Positions 9,990 to 18,733 of a DNA stretch of 61,842 nucleotides are shown piece after piece. The notes beneath the pieces are model-generated. The model did no database searches. It was not told the origin of the DNA and saw only the letters and a list, made by a program, of their open reading frames with translations. How positions within the stretch are numbered: the first letter of the stretch is position 1; every line of letters begins with the position of its first letter. Location of the stretch: assembly GCF_011682145.1 (NCBI RefSeq), contig NZ_WHJH01000043.1:1-61842 (forward strand). Reading direction: 5' to 3'. Origin of the DNA: Massilia mucilaginosa (GTDB lineage: Bacteria; Pseudomonadota; Gammaproteobacteria; Burkholderiales; Burkholderiaceae_D). The translations under genes and the position numbers were made by a program.

Positions 9990-10677
9990 CTCGGATTCCC
10001 TGTTCAAAACGTATTTTGTTATTATAGCAACAGAATTACGCCTGCATAATTTACAACTTGAAAACAAACGTGCGCCCTGGTGTTGCGGCGTCTGTGCCAC
10101 GCCGGGCTCCGGCGCGCGCGCTTTTCTCTCTTGCAAGTGACGCTATCGGCCACCCCCTTAACGCCGGAGCAGCGTTTCAGGCCGACACGCGGCAGCTGTC
10201 GCCGAGCAATAAATAATGATCGGAACTATATTCTTAGGAATATACACTCTTTCCTTGCGAAATAGCAAAGTTCGTTACAACTTAACTAACTATTAGAGAA
10301 ATTCGTGTTGTTATTTTTAGCTGTCCATGACAGGGCTGGCAGTTCGCGGGAGCGGCGCACCCGGACGCGTCCGGATGCGGCGGCGCAAGGCTCGCCGCGG
10401 CCCGGAAAAGGCCGCATAAGACGGGCCATGAATCCTTATTGTAATGACGTGCAAGCGGGCCAAATAAGTATTCTTGGTAACTGTTGCGTTTTCGCCCTGA
10501 CGGCTTTTTCCGCTATGTGAGCAGGGTATCCAAGCTAAGTTTGCGCGTGCGCAAAGTGCGTCGCCACCAGCTTGAATATGAAAAGAATCCGGGAACATGC
10601 GGCGCCCGCCGCGGCCTAACTTCCAACCCGATCGCAAGCAGTACGGCGCGCCTGTTCGGCGACGCCATGTTGTGTAC
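9990..10677. other. Long intergenic region upstream of tviB
   Basis: About 690 bases without a supported gene. It holds the candidate sigma-54 promoter (10084-10099), an AT-rich block at about 10205-10320, and a perfect 14-bp palindrome CCGGACGCGTCCGG at 10361-10374. The region likely carries regulatory sites for the exopolysaccharide run to the left. Confidence 0.5.
10084..10099 (-). promoter_or_regulatory. Candidate sigma-54 promoter for the exopolysaccharide run
   Basis: Read on the minus strand the site is TGGCACAGACGCCGCA. The -24 element TGGCAC is perfect and the -12 GC is correctly spaced, but the usual TT before GC is CC. It is about 95 bases upstream of tviB, and a sigma-54 activator (PrsR) is encoded in the same cluster. 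Confidence 0.35.
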
Positions 10678-10727
10678 AAGGGACCTTGAAAAAATGACGC
10701 CGCGCAGTAGGTTTTTCGAGGTCCCTT
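10678..10727 (+). repeat. Dispersed leader repeat, copy 1 (internally deleted)
   Basis: This 50-base element keeps the terminal inverted repeat (AAGGGACCTYGAAAAA with its complement) and the gene-proximal segment TGACGCCGCGCAGTAGG. It lacks about 70 internal bases present in the copies at 13181 and 23047. It ends 15 bases before the start of the SRPBCC gene, just ahead of its ribosome binding site AGGAG. Confidence 0.85.
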
Positions 10728-10742
10728 CCTACAGGAGATGTC

Positions 10743-11840
10743 ATGGAAAGCACGACCGATACCAGCCGGCGCCAGGGCCGCCCCGGTTTCTGGCAATACC
10801 CCGATGCCTCGCCTGGCCCGGATGATAACGACGCCGCGGCACCCCGGTCCGTGCCCGCGCAGCCGGGCGGGGCAGGGCGCGCCGCGCGCGAACAGCGGCT
10901 CGGCATCGTTCTGGGCTGGATCAGCATCGGCCTCGGCGCCGCCAGCGTGGTGGCGCCGCGCTTCATGGCGCGCGCGGCCGGCATGCCGCCCTGGCCCACC
11001 GTGCTGCGCGCCGTGGGCATGCGCGAACTGGTCAGCGGGGTCGGGCTGCTGAACCGGCCCGGCGACCAGTTGTGGCGCTGGTCGCGCGTGGCGGGCGACG
11101 CCATGGACCTGGCCCTTGTCGGCCTGGCCGCCACCCATCCGTACGCCAACCGGCGCCGGCTGGCGTCGACCGCGCTGGCGCTGGCCACGGTCGGCGCGCT
11201 CGACCTGCGCGCCGCCAATCCGCCGCGCCTGGCGCCCTCGCGTGTCGCGCTGGAGCGGCCTCGGGGCGGGCGGCAGGATGGCCGGCAAATGGGTCGGCAA
11301 ATGGGGCGGCAAGATGGCCGGCAAAGTAGCCAGCACATACAGCACTCGGTCAGCATCAACCGCCCGCCCGACGCCTGCTACCGCTTCTGGCGCGACCTTG
11401 CGCGCCTGCCCAGCTTCATGCGGCATCTGGAATCGGTCAGCGTCATCGACGAGCGCCGTTCGCACTGGCGCGCGCGCGGGCCGGCCGGCAGCCGCGTCGA
11501 GTGGGATGCCGAGATCACCGACGACCATCCCGGCCAGTTGCTGGGCTGGCGTTCGGTGCCGGGGGCGGATGTCGAGAACGCCGGCACCGTGCATTTCATC
11601 CCCGCCAACGGCGGCCGCGCCACGGTCCTGCAGGTGCGGATGAGCTACCTCCCGCCGGCCGGACGCGCCGGCGCCATCGTCGCCCGCTTGTTCGGCGAGG
11701 AGCCGTCGATCCAGATGCGCGACGACCTGCGCCGCTTCAAGCAACTGATCGAGACCGGCGAAATCCCCACCACGCGCGGCCAGCCGAGCGGTGCGCGCAG
11801 CCTGCTGTCGACCCTGTTTCACAAAGGAGCAGACCAATGA
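10743..11840 (+). CDS. SRPBCC-domain protein with an N-terminal membrane part
   Basis: A 365-residue protein. The first 50 residues are polar, then two or three hydrophobic segments follow (about 50-70, 95-150). A low-complexity linker of five GRQ(D/M) units at residues 176-195 joins to a C-terminal START/SRPBCC domain ([23 protein letters not shown]), the fold of polyketide cyclases and lipid-binding proteins. The ligand is unknown. AGGAG lies five bases before the ATG. It overlaps the downstream dehydrogenase by ATGA, so the pair is translationally coupled. Similar SRPBCC plus zinc-dehydrogenase pairs are common in stress-related islands of this group, which is only a general hint. Confidence 0.8.
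   Translation: MESTTDTSRRQGRPGFWQYPDASPGPDDNDAAAPRSVPAQPGGAGRAAREQRLGIVLGWISIGLGAASVVAPRFMARAAGMPPWPTVLRAVGMRELVSGVGLLNRPGDQLWRWSRVAGDAMDLALVGLAATHPYANRRRLASTALALATVGALDLRAANPPRLAPSRVALERPRGGRQDGRQMGRQMGRQDGRQSSQHIQHSVSINRPPDACYRFWRDLARLPSFMRHLESVSVIDERRSHWRARGPAGSRVEWDAEITDDHPGQLLGWRSVPGADVENAGTVHFIPANGGRATVLQVRMSYLPPAGRAGAIVARLFGEEPSIQMRDDLRRFKQLIETGEIPTTRGQPSGARSLLSTLFHKGADQ
11268..11327 (+). repeat. 12-bp tandem repeat, five units, inside the SRPBCC gene
   Basis: Five near-identical in-frame 12-base units code for [20 protein letters not shown]. Copy number could vary by slippage without breaking the frame. Confidence 0.85.
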
Positions 11841-13012
11841 AAGCCACCTGCTGGCACGGAGCGCGCGATGTGCGGGTCGAACAGGTGCCCGACCCGGCCA
11901 TCATCAATCCCGGCGACGCGATCGTCAAAATCAGCTCCACCGCAATCTGCGGCTCCGACCTGCACCTGTACAACGGCGTGGTGCCGAGCATGATGCAGGG
12001 CGACATCCTCGGCCACGAGTTCATGGGTGAGATTGTCGAGATCGGCTCCGGGGTCAAGCGCCTCAAGGTGGGCGACCGGGTGGTGGTGCCGTTTCCCATC
12101 GCGTGCGGCCAGTGCTTTTTCTGCGAGCAGAAACTGTTTTCGGTGTGCGAGAACTCCAACCCGAATGCCTGGCTGGCCGAAAAAATGTGGGGCCATGCCA
12201 CGGCCGGCATCTTCGGCTATTCGCACCTGACGGGCGGCTACGCCGGCGGCCAGGCCGAGTACGCGCGGGTGCCGTATGCCGACGTGGGGCCGCTGGTCGT
12301 GCCGCCGGAACTCCCCGACGACAAGGTGCTGTTCCTGTCCGATGTACTGCCCACCGGCTTCATGGCGGCCGACGCCTGCGACATCGTGCCCGGCGCCGTG
12401 GTGGCGGTGTGGGGCTGCGGGCCGGTCGGGCAGTTCGCGATCCAGAGCGCCTTTCTGCTCGGGGCCGAACGGGTGATCGCCATCGACCATTATCAGGACC
12501 GGCTCGACATGGCGCGCGATGTCTCGCATGCCGAGGTGCTCAATTTCGACGAGGTCGACATCATCGACGCCCTGCGCGAGATGACCGGCGGGCGCGGCCC
12601 GGACGCCTGCATCGACGCCGTCGGCATGGAAGCGCACGGCGCCGGCGCGGGCTATGCCTACGACCGGGTCAAGCAGGCCATGCGGCTCGAATCGGACCGG
12701 CCCACCGCCTTGCGCGAGGCGCTGTTCAGTTGCCGCAATGCCGGCGTGGTGTCGATCGCCGGCGTATACGGCGGCTTCAGCGACAAGATATCCTTCGGGG
12801 CGGTGATGAACCGGGGACTGACCATCCGCGCCGGACAGTGCCATGTGCAGCGCTACATGCAGCCCCTGCTCGAACGCATCATGAACGGCGACATCGATCC
12901 GGCTTGCATCATCACCCATCACCTCGACCTGGACGACGCCCCGCGGGCCTACGAGATGTTCAAGCACAAGCAGGACCGCTGCATCAAGGTCGTCATGCAT
13001 CCCAAGCATTGA
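11837..13012 (+). CDS. Zinc-dependent alcohol dehydrogenase
   Basis: A 391-residue medium-chain dehydrogenase of the glutathione-independent formaldehyde dehydrogenase-like branch. The catalytic zinc ligands are in [14 protein letters not shown] and GHEFMGEI. The structural zinc cysteines are in [15 protein letters not shown]. The NAD fold is [18 protein letters not shown]. The long insert and final length fit that branch. Substrate is not certain. ATG at 11837 overlaps the preceding stop, with AAGGAG nine bases upstream. Confidence 0.9.
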   Translation: MKATCWHGARDVRVEQVPDPAIINPGDAIVKISSTAICGSDLHLYNGVVPSMMQGDILGHEFMGEIVEIGSGVKRLKVGDRVVVPFPIACGQCFFCEQKLFSVCENSNPNAWLAEKMWGHATAGIFGYSHLTGGYAGGQAEYARVPYADVGPLVVPPELPDDKVLFLSDVLPTGFMAADACDIVPGAVVAVWGCGPVGQFAIQSAFLLGAERVIAIDHYQDRLDMARDVSHAEVLNFDEVDIIDALREMTGGRGPDACIDAVGMEAHGAGAGYAYDRVKQAMRLESDRPTALREALFSCRNAGVVSIAGVYGGFSDKISFGAVMNRGLTIRAGQCHVQRYMQPLLERIMNGDIDPACIITHHLDLDDAPRAYEMFKHKQDRCIKVVMHPKH

Positions 13013-13013
13013 G

Positions 13014-13043
13014 TGCTACCTGCGCAAGTGGACGACGGTAGCA
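13014..13043 (+). terminator. Possible terminator after the dehydrogenase
   Basis: TGCTACC and GGTAGCA form a 7-bp stem over a 16-base loop, followed by TGTTTCTTT. The loop is long, so this is a moderate call. Confidence 0.4.
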
Positions 13044-13180
13044 TGTTTCTTTACGGCGGGTATTAAATAACGCTACTGGAGGCAGCGTTTACTTTTTTGA
13101 AACCTGGGTACCTATACTGCGCCTCATTCGAACTTGCAGTGCGTTAGCCAAAATGGATGACGCTGCAAAGGCGGGTTGAG

Positions 13181-13299
13181 GGGGCCTCGAAAACCGTCGC
13201 GAGCGGCGCAAGTTGCGTCCGAGAAGCGCAGCCGTACGAAGGTACGGTGAGCATCGCAGGGCGAAAATTGCGCCGCGCAGTAGGTCTTTCGAGGTTCCC
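13181..13299 (+). repeat. Dispersed leader repeat, copy 2 (full length)
   Basis: A 119-base element that lies in the 319-base gap 13013-13331; the rest of the gap holds only the stem-loop at 13014 and a poor promoter-like TATACT at 13113. The ends are inverted (GGGGCCTCGAAAA and TTTCGAGGTTCCC). Inside, GCGGCGCAA (13203-13211) pairs with TTGCGCCGC (13268-13276), and CCGTAC-GAAG-GTACGG forms the central hairpin. It ends 32 bases before the lipoprotein start. Confidence 0.9.
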
Positions 13300-13331
13300 G
13301 GCAGTGTGTTTCTACTCAGGAGATTGGTAAC

Positions 13332-13790
13332 ATGGTCAAGGCAAAACATATTCTGGCATTGGTAGCTGTATCGAGCCTGCTGTCGGCATGCTACGTCGTT
13401 CCGATCGATCAATATCCGCCGCGCGGCAACGGCAACGGCAACTACAACAACAACGGCGGCGGTGTCGCCATCGTGCCGGTGCCGGCCGTTCGCCCGATTT
13501 ACACGGCGCGCCTGTATCCGGCCAACGACGAGGCATCGCGCATGGGCCGCATTTCAGGCACGATCAGCAATCCTGAACGCGGCCATGGCGAATTCTCGTT
13601 CGCTGCCGGCGGCGAAGCGTTTTCCGGCGAAGCGACGCGCGATCCGGGCGCGGCCAAGGGCGTGGCCAACGCGTCCGGCAACCGTGGCGGCTATGTGCGT
13701 TGCGACTACGCGATGACGCGCGCCGAAATGGGGTCGGGCACCTGCGTGTTTTCCAGCGGTGCGCGTTTTGACATGCACATCACGCAGTAA
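13332..13790 (+). CDS. Outer-envelope lipoprotein of unknown function
   Basis: A 152-residue protein with a lipoprotein signal (MVKAKHILALVAVSSLLSAC, lipobox LSAC, Cys20). An Asn/Gly-rich low-complexity stretch (about residues 33-44) follows, then a compact domain with two cysteines (YVRCDYAM, GTCVFSSG). I do not recognise a family. AGGAG is nine bases upstream of the ATG. The copy-2 leader repeat occupies the untranslated leader, so any regulation by that element would act on this gene. Confidence 0.8.
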   Translation: MVKAKHILALVAVSSLLSACYVVPIDQYPPRGNGNGNYNNNGGGVAIVPVPAVRPIYTARLYPANDEASRMGRISGTISNPERGHGEFSFAAGGEAFSGEATRDPGAAKGVANASGNRGGYVRCDYAMTRAEMGSGTCVFSSGARFDMHITQ

Positions 13791-13893
13791 GCAGCAGCGC
13801 GGCGGCAGCGCAGATACTGACCATGCCCGGTGTTGTGCATTACACTTGGCGCGGGCAGTATCTTTCCAATCCGCTTTGTGAATTTCCGTAACG

Positions 13894-14229
13894 ATGAAAA
13901 TGGTTATCCTGGTGCGCGACGACGTGCCGCTCGGTTTTGCGATGGTGGCCGTGGCCCACGCATCGCTGGCCGGCTATCTGAAATTCAAGGACACGCCCGA
14001 CGTCGAGGCGTGGCTGGCCGGGCCGTTCTTCAAGGCCGTCTGCATCGTCAACGCCAGGGAATTCGAGAATGCCAAGCAGGTGGCCGACCATCTCGTGCTG
14101 ACCGAGTCCGCGCTCGGCAACCGCGAAGTGGCCATCGTCTTCCGTCCGCGCGAAGCATGGCCGAAGATGTTCAAGTTCCTCAAGCTGTACCGTACGGCGC
14201 CCGTCATCGGCGTTGACGCCAGCCCTTGA
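13894..14229 (+). CDS. Pth2-like peptidyl-tRNA hydrolase family protein
   Basis: A 111-residue protein whose start (MKMVILVRDD, then AVAHASLAGYLKF) matches the beta-strand and A-H-A-S helix of the Pth2 family. Classical Pth2 releases peptides from tRNA. Here the conserved Lys/Arg residues of the first strands are partly replaced and the C-terminus differs, so the activity may have changed. The ATG has no clear ribosome binding site. It stands alone between a lipoprotein and the convergent ATP-grasp gene. Confidence 0.65.
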   Translation: MKMVILVRDDVPLGFAMVAVAHASLAGYLKFKDTPDVEAWLAGPFFKAVCIVNAREFENAKQVADHLVLTESALGNREVAIVFRPREAWPKMFKFLKLYRTAPVIGVDASP

Positions 14230-14242
14230 CGACCGCCCCCGT

Positions 14243-15055
14243 TCAGGCTGGCTTGCTTTCCAGCATCGCCATGAAGCGCTCGACCGGCCACTGCTTGCGG
14301 TCCGACACCTGGCCGTCGCCGAGTTCGATCAGCCGCAGCATCCCCGCGCTGGAAGCGACCACGTCCACCGAGAAAAACGGGCTGTCGATGCGGCTTGCAA
14401 GGGCGTCCACGAGCGCAGGCACCTTGCCGTCGCGGCCGAACGCCTGTCCGCGCAGCACGAAATAGCGCTCTTCGCTGTCGGCTTGCAACTGTTCGAATTT
14501 GCGGATGCACACGCCGCCCTCGACCGCGCCCCGGTAGCGTTCGATCAAGCCGACCACCTCCGCAATCTCGTGCGGCGTGGCCGCGACCGAGCCGCGCTGG
14601 GTGGTCAGCGATTTCACGTAGTCTTTCACGAAATAGGCGGGCCAGTGTTTGCCTTCCACGGCGGCGGCAAAGTCCGCATCGCGCGCGACGATCACCGTTT
14701 CCGGCGTGAATTCTTCGCACAGCGCGTACCACTCGGGCAGGTAGTGGCAATGGCGGTACTGGGCCGGACTGGTCAGCATCGCGCAGTCAAGCTGGGCGAT
14801 GGCTTGATGCAGGCGCGCGTAGCCATCCGGCCTCAGCATCCAGCCACGGTACAGCACGTCCAGGCCAGCGGACAGGGCCGGCTGCGCCTTGAATCGCCCC
14901 GCTTCAAAATCTTCGAAGGAGAACAGCGAGCACGCGAATCCGGCCGCGCGCGCGGCATCGTATTCCTCGCCATAGGCTTCGTCGGCAATGCGCTTGTTGA
15001 AGGGATCGCAGGGAAACAGCAGTTGCAGCGCTGGGGCAGGGTGGAGGCTGGTCAT
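14243..15055 (-). CDS. ATP-grasp domain protein
   Basis: A 270-residue protein of the short ATP-grasp type. The central lysine is in YFVKDYVKSL. The late motifs are GGVCIRKFEQL, RYFVLRGQAF and FFSVDVVASSAGMLRLIELGDGQVSD, which holds the metal-binding acidic residues. Such enzymes join a carboxylate to an amine or thiol; the substrates are unknown. The ATG overlaps the stop of the secreted protein gene upstream by four bases, so the two form an operon. It ends 13 bases from the convergent Pth2-like gene. Confidence 0.8.
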   Translation of the reverse strand: MTSLHPAPALQLLFPCDPFNKRIADEAYGEEYDAARAAGFACSLFSFEDFEAGRFKAQPALSAGLDVLYRGWMLRPDGYARLHQAIAQLDCAMLTSPAQYRHCHYLPEWYALCEEFTPETVIVARDADFAAAVEGKHWPAYFVKDYVKSLTTQRGSVAATPHEIAEVVGLIERYRGAVEGGVCIRKFEQLQADSEERYFVLRGQAFGRDGKVPALVDALASRIDSPFFSVDVVASSAGMLRLIELGDGQVSDRKQWPVERFMAMLESKPA

Positions 15056-15543
15056 TTGTTCACCAGCGCGTTGTAGTAGCCGGCAACGTCATTCCCGGCT
15101 CCCTTGCTGATGCGCTGCGCCGCCTGTGTCCATGGCCAGAAGTTGCTCCCCGACCTGGTCCGCATCGCCGGCAATGTCTGGCCGTCGCGCGTGGCCATGC
15201 CCCAGGCGCCGCCTTGTTTCAGGCGATAAACTTCACCCAGGTAACTGCCATACATGCGCGCCACCGCCATGACTTGCTCTTCCGAGGGGCGCGGCGATTT
15301 GGCTGTGTATGAGGTGTGGGCGCGCGCCAGCACCGTGTCGAGCTGCGCCATGCTGGCATCGGTACCGTCGAGCTTGATACCGAACTGGTCGCGCGCTGTC
15401 GCCACGGCCTGCGCCGCGTAGGCTGTGGCTGCGCGCTGGACCGCCGCGTCAGGCACGAAATCGGCCTGCACTTTGTCGGCTGCCAGCGTAGTCACGCTGA
15501 ACAGCGCGGCGGATACGAACAAGAAGGGTTTGAGCGACGGCAT
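15052..15543 (-). CDS. Secreted protein of unknown function
   Basis: A 163-residue protein with a clean Sec signal peptide (MPSLKPFLFVSAALFSVTTLAA, cut near residue 22). The mature part is helical and has one tryptophan-rich segment (GSNFWPWTQAAQ). The start may be two codons earlier at 15549. I do not recognise a family. It is the upstream partner of the ATP-grasp gene, with overlapping stop and start. Confidence 0.7.
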   Translation of the reverse strand: MPSLKPFLFVSAALFSVTTLAADKVQADFVPDAAVQRAATAYAAQAVATARDQFGIKLDGTDASMAQLDTVLARAHTSYTAKSPRPSEEQVMAVARMYGSYLGEVYRLKQGGAWGMATRDGQTLPAMRTRSGSNFWPWTQAAQRISKGAGNDVAGYYNALVNK

Positions 15544-15737
15544 GCGCACTTTCTAAAGACGAACCGGTCGATTCTAACATTGCGAGATCGCCAGGAATGG
15601 TTGCCGCCCCGGCCGGCGCGATCGACGATCGCGACAGATGCATTGGCCTGTGCCACAATCGTCCGCATGAAATCTCCACTCGCTAGTGCTGTTGGTCCTG
15701 GCCCCTCGCGTGCGGCAGCGCTGCCGCCGGTGGCGCC

Positions 15738-16211
15738 ATGACGCATCCCGCAGACGACCCGCTTGAGTTGCCCGATGCCATTCATGCCCAGGTCAACGTC
15801 CTGGCGGCGGCCGGCGATGCGCTGGCACGGCAAGGCAAAACCGGTGAAGCAGTGGCCGCCTATGTCAAGGCGCTCGGCCTTGTTCCGGAGCCCCTTAGCA
15901 ACTGGAGCGCCGCCACATGGCTGCTGACGGCAATCGGCGACGCCCGTTTCAATGCAAAACAGTATGAAGCGGCCCGATTGGCCTTGCAGGATGCCATGCA
16001 TTGCCCGGGCGCCATTGGCAATCCATTTATCCACATGCGGCTGGGCCAGAGCCAGTTTGAATTGGGCAATCTGACGAGCGCGGCCGATGAACTGGCCCGT
16101 GCATACCTTCTGGAAGGCAAGGCCATTTTCCAGGAAGATGATCCCAAATACCTGGCCTTCGTCACATCGAAGCTCGACCCGCCGCCGGGTGGCTGGCCCG
16201 ACGGCTGGTAA
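15738..16211 (+). CDS. Tetratricopeptide-repeat protein
   Basis: A 157-residue cytoplasmic protein with TPR-like helices: VLAAAGDALARQGKTGEAVAAYVKAL, then AIGDARFNAKQYEAARLALQDA, then MRLGQSQFELGNLTSAADELARAY. It ends in DPPPGGWPDGW. TPR proteins mediate protein contacts; the partner is not known. The same fold and tail are common in small immunity-like or chaperone-like proteins, but nothing here proves that. It stands alone between divergent and convergent genes. Confidence 0.75.
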   Translation: MTHPADDPLELPDAIHAQVNVLAAAGDALARQGKTGEAVAAYVKALGLVPEPLSNWSAATWLLTAIGDARFNAKQYEAARLALQDAMHCPGAIGNPFIHMRLGQSQFELGNLTSAADELARAYLLEGKAIFQEDDPKYLAFVTSKLDPPPGGWPDGW

Positions 16212-16227
16212 GCGCCGCGCCGGCGAA

Positions 16228-16539
16228 TCAAGTCCCGTCTTGCTTGCGCAGCCGACTCAACAATTCTTCGACACTGTCGCTCACCGGCAAACCGTGCTGG
16301 CGCAGCAATTGCAGGTGCAGCACCAGGTTTTCCAGCACCAGTTTGGCCGACACCGCCAGCAAGGTCATCAGCCGATCTTCGGTGCTGAAGTTGTCCATCG
16401 CGGCCGCCATCTCGCACAGGTGCGCCGCCACCAGCTCGCGCAGCTCGGCCTCGCCGAACGGCAGGTCGGCGAAATCGATGGGGTCTTCCTGCTCGACTTC
16501 CTGCATCAGCGCGGCAAGTTCGTGAGGTTTGATCGGCAT
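16228..16539 (-). CDS. Small helical protein of unknown function
   Basis: A 103-residue acidic protein, mostly helical by composition (MPIKPHELAALMQEVEQEDPIDFADL, then a leucine-rich second half). No family recognised. I start it at ATG 16539, with GGAG six bases upstream, rather than 17 codons earlier. It is convergent with the TPR gene and divergent from the MoaD-like gene. Confidence 0.65.
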   Translation of the reverse strand: MPIKPHELAALMQEVEQEDPIDFADLPFGEAELRELVAAHLCEMAAAMDNFSTEDRLMTLLAVSAKLVLENLVLHLQLLRQHGLPVSDSVEELLSRLRKQDGT

Positions 16540-16659
16540 GTCCGTCTCCAGAAAGTTGACTCGCTTCCATTCTAGGCCGGTACGCGACAAGCACGCCGAT
16601 CCGCGATAAAATTGAGCAGCTTTGATTCCCCATCGTCGTCAGCCACGTGATCGGATGCC

Positions 16660-16929
16660 ATGGCGCGTCTCATTTTCACCCAGCAGCTTGCCCGATTTAC
16701 CGCCGTGCCGCAGGTCGACACCAGCGCCGCCACCCTGCGCGCCGGGCTCGACACAGCCTTCGCCGTCAATCCTCTGCTGCGTGGCTATGTTCTCGACGAT
16801 CAAGACCACCTGCGCGAGAACGTCGTCGTCTTCATCGATGGCCGCCGCAGCGACGAACGCATCCGGCTCGACGACCCCCTCGCACCCCACAGTACTGTTT
16901 ACATTCTTCAAGCACTTTCCGGAGGCTGA
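16660..16929 (+). CDS. MoaD/ThiS-like ubiquitin-fold protein ending in Gly-Gly
   Basis: An 89-residue beta-grasp protein. MoaD and ThiS are sulfur carriers activated at a C-terminal diglycine. This one ends exactly in LSGG, with the family core RGYVLDDQDHLRENVVVFIDGRR and a hydrophobic strand near the end (STVYILQAL). It lies two bases before a beta-propeller gene and apart from any mo or thi genes. That context suggests a dedicated carrier or protein modifier rather than a general cofactor enzyme. Function of the pair is not known to me. Confidence 0.8.
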   Translation: MARLIFTQQLARFTAVPQVDTSAATLRAGLDTAFAVNPLLRGYVLDDQDHLRENVVVFIDGRRSDERIRLDDPLAPHSTVYILQALSGG

Positions 16930-16931
16930 AC

Positions 16932-18020
16932 ATGCAAGCGCGTGCCTATCTCTCCACCCGCAAGGGCCTGTTTGAATTGCAGCGCGGCAGCACCGGATGG
17001 GACATCGGCCCCAGCCACTTCCTCGGCGAGCCGGTCTCGATCGCGCTTGCCGATCCGCGCGACGGCGCCCTGTACGCGGCGCTGAACCTGGGCCACTTCG
17101 GCGTCAAGCTGCACCGCAAGGAGGCCGGCAGCGCGGTCTGGACCGAGATCGCCGCGCCCGCCTATCCGCTCAAACCGGAAGACAGCGCGGACAAAGTCGC
17201 GTGGAAGAACAAGCTCATCTGGTCGCTGGAAGCGGGCGGCGCCGACCAGCCCGGCGTGCTGTGGGCCGGCACCCTGCCGGGCGGCCTGTTTCGTTCAAGC
17301 GACCGCGGCGCGTCGTGGGAGCTGGTGCGTTCGCTGTGGGACGTGCCCCAGCGCGCCGAATGGTTCGGCGGCGGCTATGACGTGCCGGGCATTCACAGCA
17401 TTTGCGTCGATCCGCGCAACAGCGGCCACGTGCTGGTCGGCGTTTCCTGCGGCGGCGTCTGGCGCACGGAAGATGGCGGCGCCAGCTGGGCCATCAGCGC
17501 CACCGGCATGCGCGCCGACTACATGCCGCCCGAACTCAACGAAAATGAAGCCGTGCAAGATCCGCACCGCATCGTGCGCTGCGCCGGCGATCCGGACGTG
17601 CTGTGGTGCCAGCACCATAACGGCATCTGGCGTTCTAGCGACAACGGCCACCACTGGAAAGAAATCACGCAAGCGCCACTGTCGAACTTCGGCTTTGCCG
17701 TGGCCGCGCACCCGCTTGACGGCGGCAGCGCCTGGTTCGCCCCGGCCGAAGCCGACCAGCGCCGCATTCCGGTCGGCGCCGCCATGGCGGTCACCCGCAC
17801 TAGCGATGGCGGCAACAGTTTCAAAGTGGGCAATGCGGGCTTGCCGCAGCAGCATTGCTACGACCTGGTGTACCGCCACGGGCTGGCGGTGGCCGACGAT
17901 GGCGCCACCTTGCTGATGGCCTCGACCAGCGGCGGGGTGTGGATGTCCGACAATGCCGGCGACAGCTGGCACACGGTCTCGACCACCATGCCGCCCGTCT
18001 ACGCGGCGTGTTTTGCCTGA
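16932..18020 (+). CDS. Sialidase-like beta-propeller protein (BNR/Asp-box repeats)
   Basis: A 362-residue protein with repeated Asp-box motifs: GGLFRSSDRGASWELV, GGVWRTEDGGASWAIS, NGIWRSSDNGHHWKEI, AVTRTSDGGNSFKV and GGVWMSDNAGDSWHTV. There is no signal peptide, so it is cytoplasmic. The catalytic residues of true sialidases (Arg triad, Tyr) are not evident, so the sialidase label describes only the fold. The start at 16932 lies two bases after the MoaD-like gene; the two are surely one operon. Its last 22 bases overlap the end of the convergent TetR gene. Confidence 0.85.
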   Translation: MQARAYLSTRKGLFELQRGSTGWDIGPSHFLGEPVSIALADPRDGALYAALNLGHFGVKLHRKEAGSAVWTEIAAPAYPLKPEDSADKVAWKNKLIWSLEAGGADQPGVLWAGTLPGGLFRSSDRGASWELVRSLWDVPQRAEWFGGGYDVPGIHSICVDPRNSGHVLVGVSCGGVWRTEDGGASWAISATGMRADYMPPELNENEAVQDPHRIVRCAGDPDVLWCQHHNGIWRSSDNGHHWKEITQAPLSNFGFAVAAHPLDGGSAWFAPAEADQRRIPVGAAMAVTRTSDGGNSFKVGNAGLPQQHCYDLVYRHGLAVADDGATLLMASTSGGVWMSDNAGDSWHTVSTTMPPVYAACFA

Positions 18021-18652
18021 GCGAAGTAGCTCAGGAACATGCTCACGGCGGCGTCGACCACGGCCGCCTGTCCTTCCGGCGCCAGCGGCGGCACGCCCAT
18101 GGTCACTTGTGGCCAGAACGCCATCGCCTTGACCTGTCCTTGCAGCAAGGTGGCGGCGAAAACCGGATCGCATTCCTTGAGCTTGCCGTCGGCCAGGGCG
18201 GCGCGGATCCAGCGCGTCACGCCTTCCTCGCGCTCGCCCAGGCGCGCCACGATCGCCCGCGCCCGCTCGGGTGCGTGCATCCCTTCGGCAATGGCCACTC
18301 GCGCCAGGTCGAGAAAGTCCTGGTCGGCCATCGCCCGGACTTTAATCGTCATCAATTCGGTCAGCTGCGCGCGCAGGCTGACGTCTACGCGATAAGGCAA
18401 GTCCAGCGCGGCGGCGCTGCGCTCGAACAACTGCACCAGGGTCTCGGCGAATAACTCATCCTTGCTGGGAAAGTGGTTGTAGACCGTGCGTTTCGACACG
18501 CCGGCATTGGCGGCGATCTTGTCCATGCTGCTCGCTTCGAAGCCCAGGCTGCGGAATTGCTCGGCGGCGGCGGCCAGGATGGCCAGGCGCTTGCGGTCGG
18601 TCAGGCGCCGGGGCGCGTTGGTGTGCGGTGAGCTTGTTTGCGGTGCGTTCAT
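17999..18652 (-). CDS. TetR/AcrR-family repressor
   Basis: A 217-residue regulator. The N-terminal helix-turn-helix is RLAILAAAAEQFRSLGFEASSMDKIAANAGVSKRTVYNHFPSKDELF in outline (motif GVSKRTVYNHF). A ligand-binding helical domain follows, resembling the AefR-like C-terminal type. It is divergent from the MBL-hydrolase gene with 81 bases between, where a 13-base inverted repeat lies, so it probably represses itself and that gene. The ligand is unknown. Confidence 0.88.
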   Translation of the reverse strand: MNAPQTSSPHTNAPRRLTDRKRLAILAAAAEQFRSLGFEASSMDKIAANAGVSKRTVYNHFPSKDELFAETLVQLFERSAAALDLPYRVDVSLRAQLTELMTIKVRAMADQDFLDLARVAIAEGMHAPERARAIVARLGEREEGVTRWIRAALADGKLKECDPVFAATLLQGQVKAMAFWPQVTMGVPPLAPEGQAAVVDAAVSMFLSYFAQAKHAA

Positions 18653-18696
18653 TCCAATATTTTACACCCACCAGTTTACTTTTCCAAAAATTGAAA

Positions 18697-18709
18697 CTAC
18701 ACTGTGTAG
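18697..18709. promoter_or_regulatory. Candidate TetR operator
   Basis: CTACACTGTGTAG is a perfect odd palindrome in the divergent gap. TTGAAA precedes it (18691-18696) and TACATT follows (18712-18717), so the operator fills the spacer of a possible promoter (15-base spacing) for the MBL gene. Confidence 0.55.
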
Positions 18710-18733
18710 TGTACATTTCTGATTGGATCACCT

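Noticed and set aside
13089-13118. Sigma-70 promoter before leader repeat copy 2
   Set aside because: TATACT is acceptable but no -35 box is found at a proper distance, so it is left out of the feature list.
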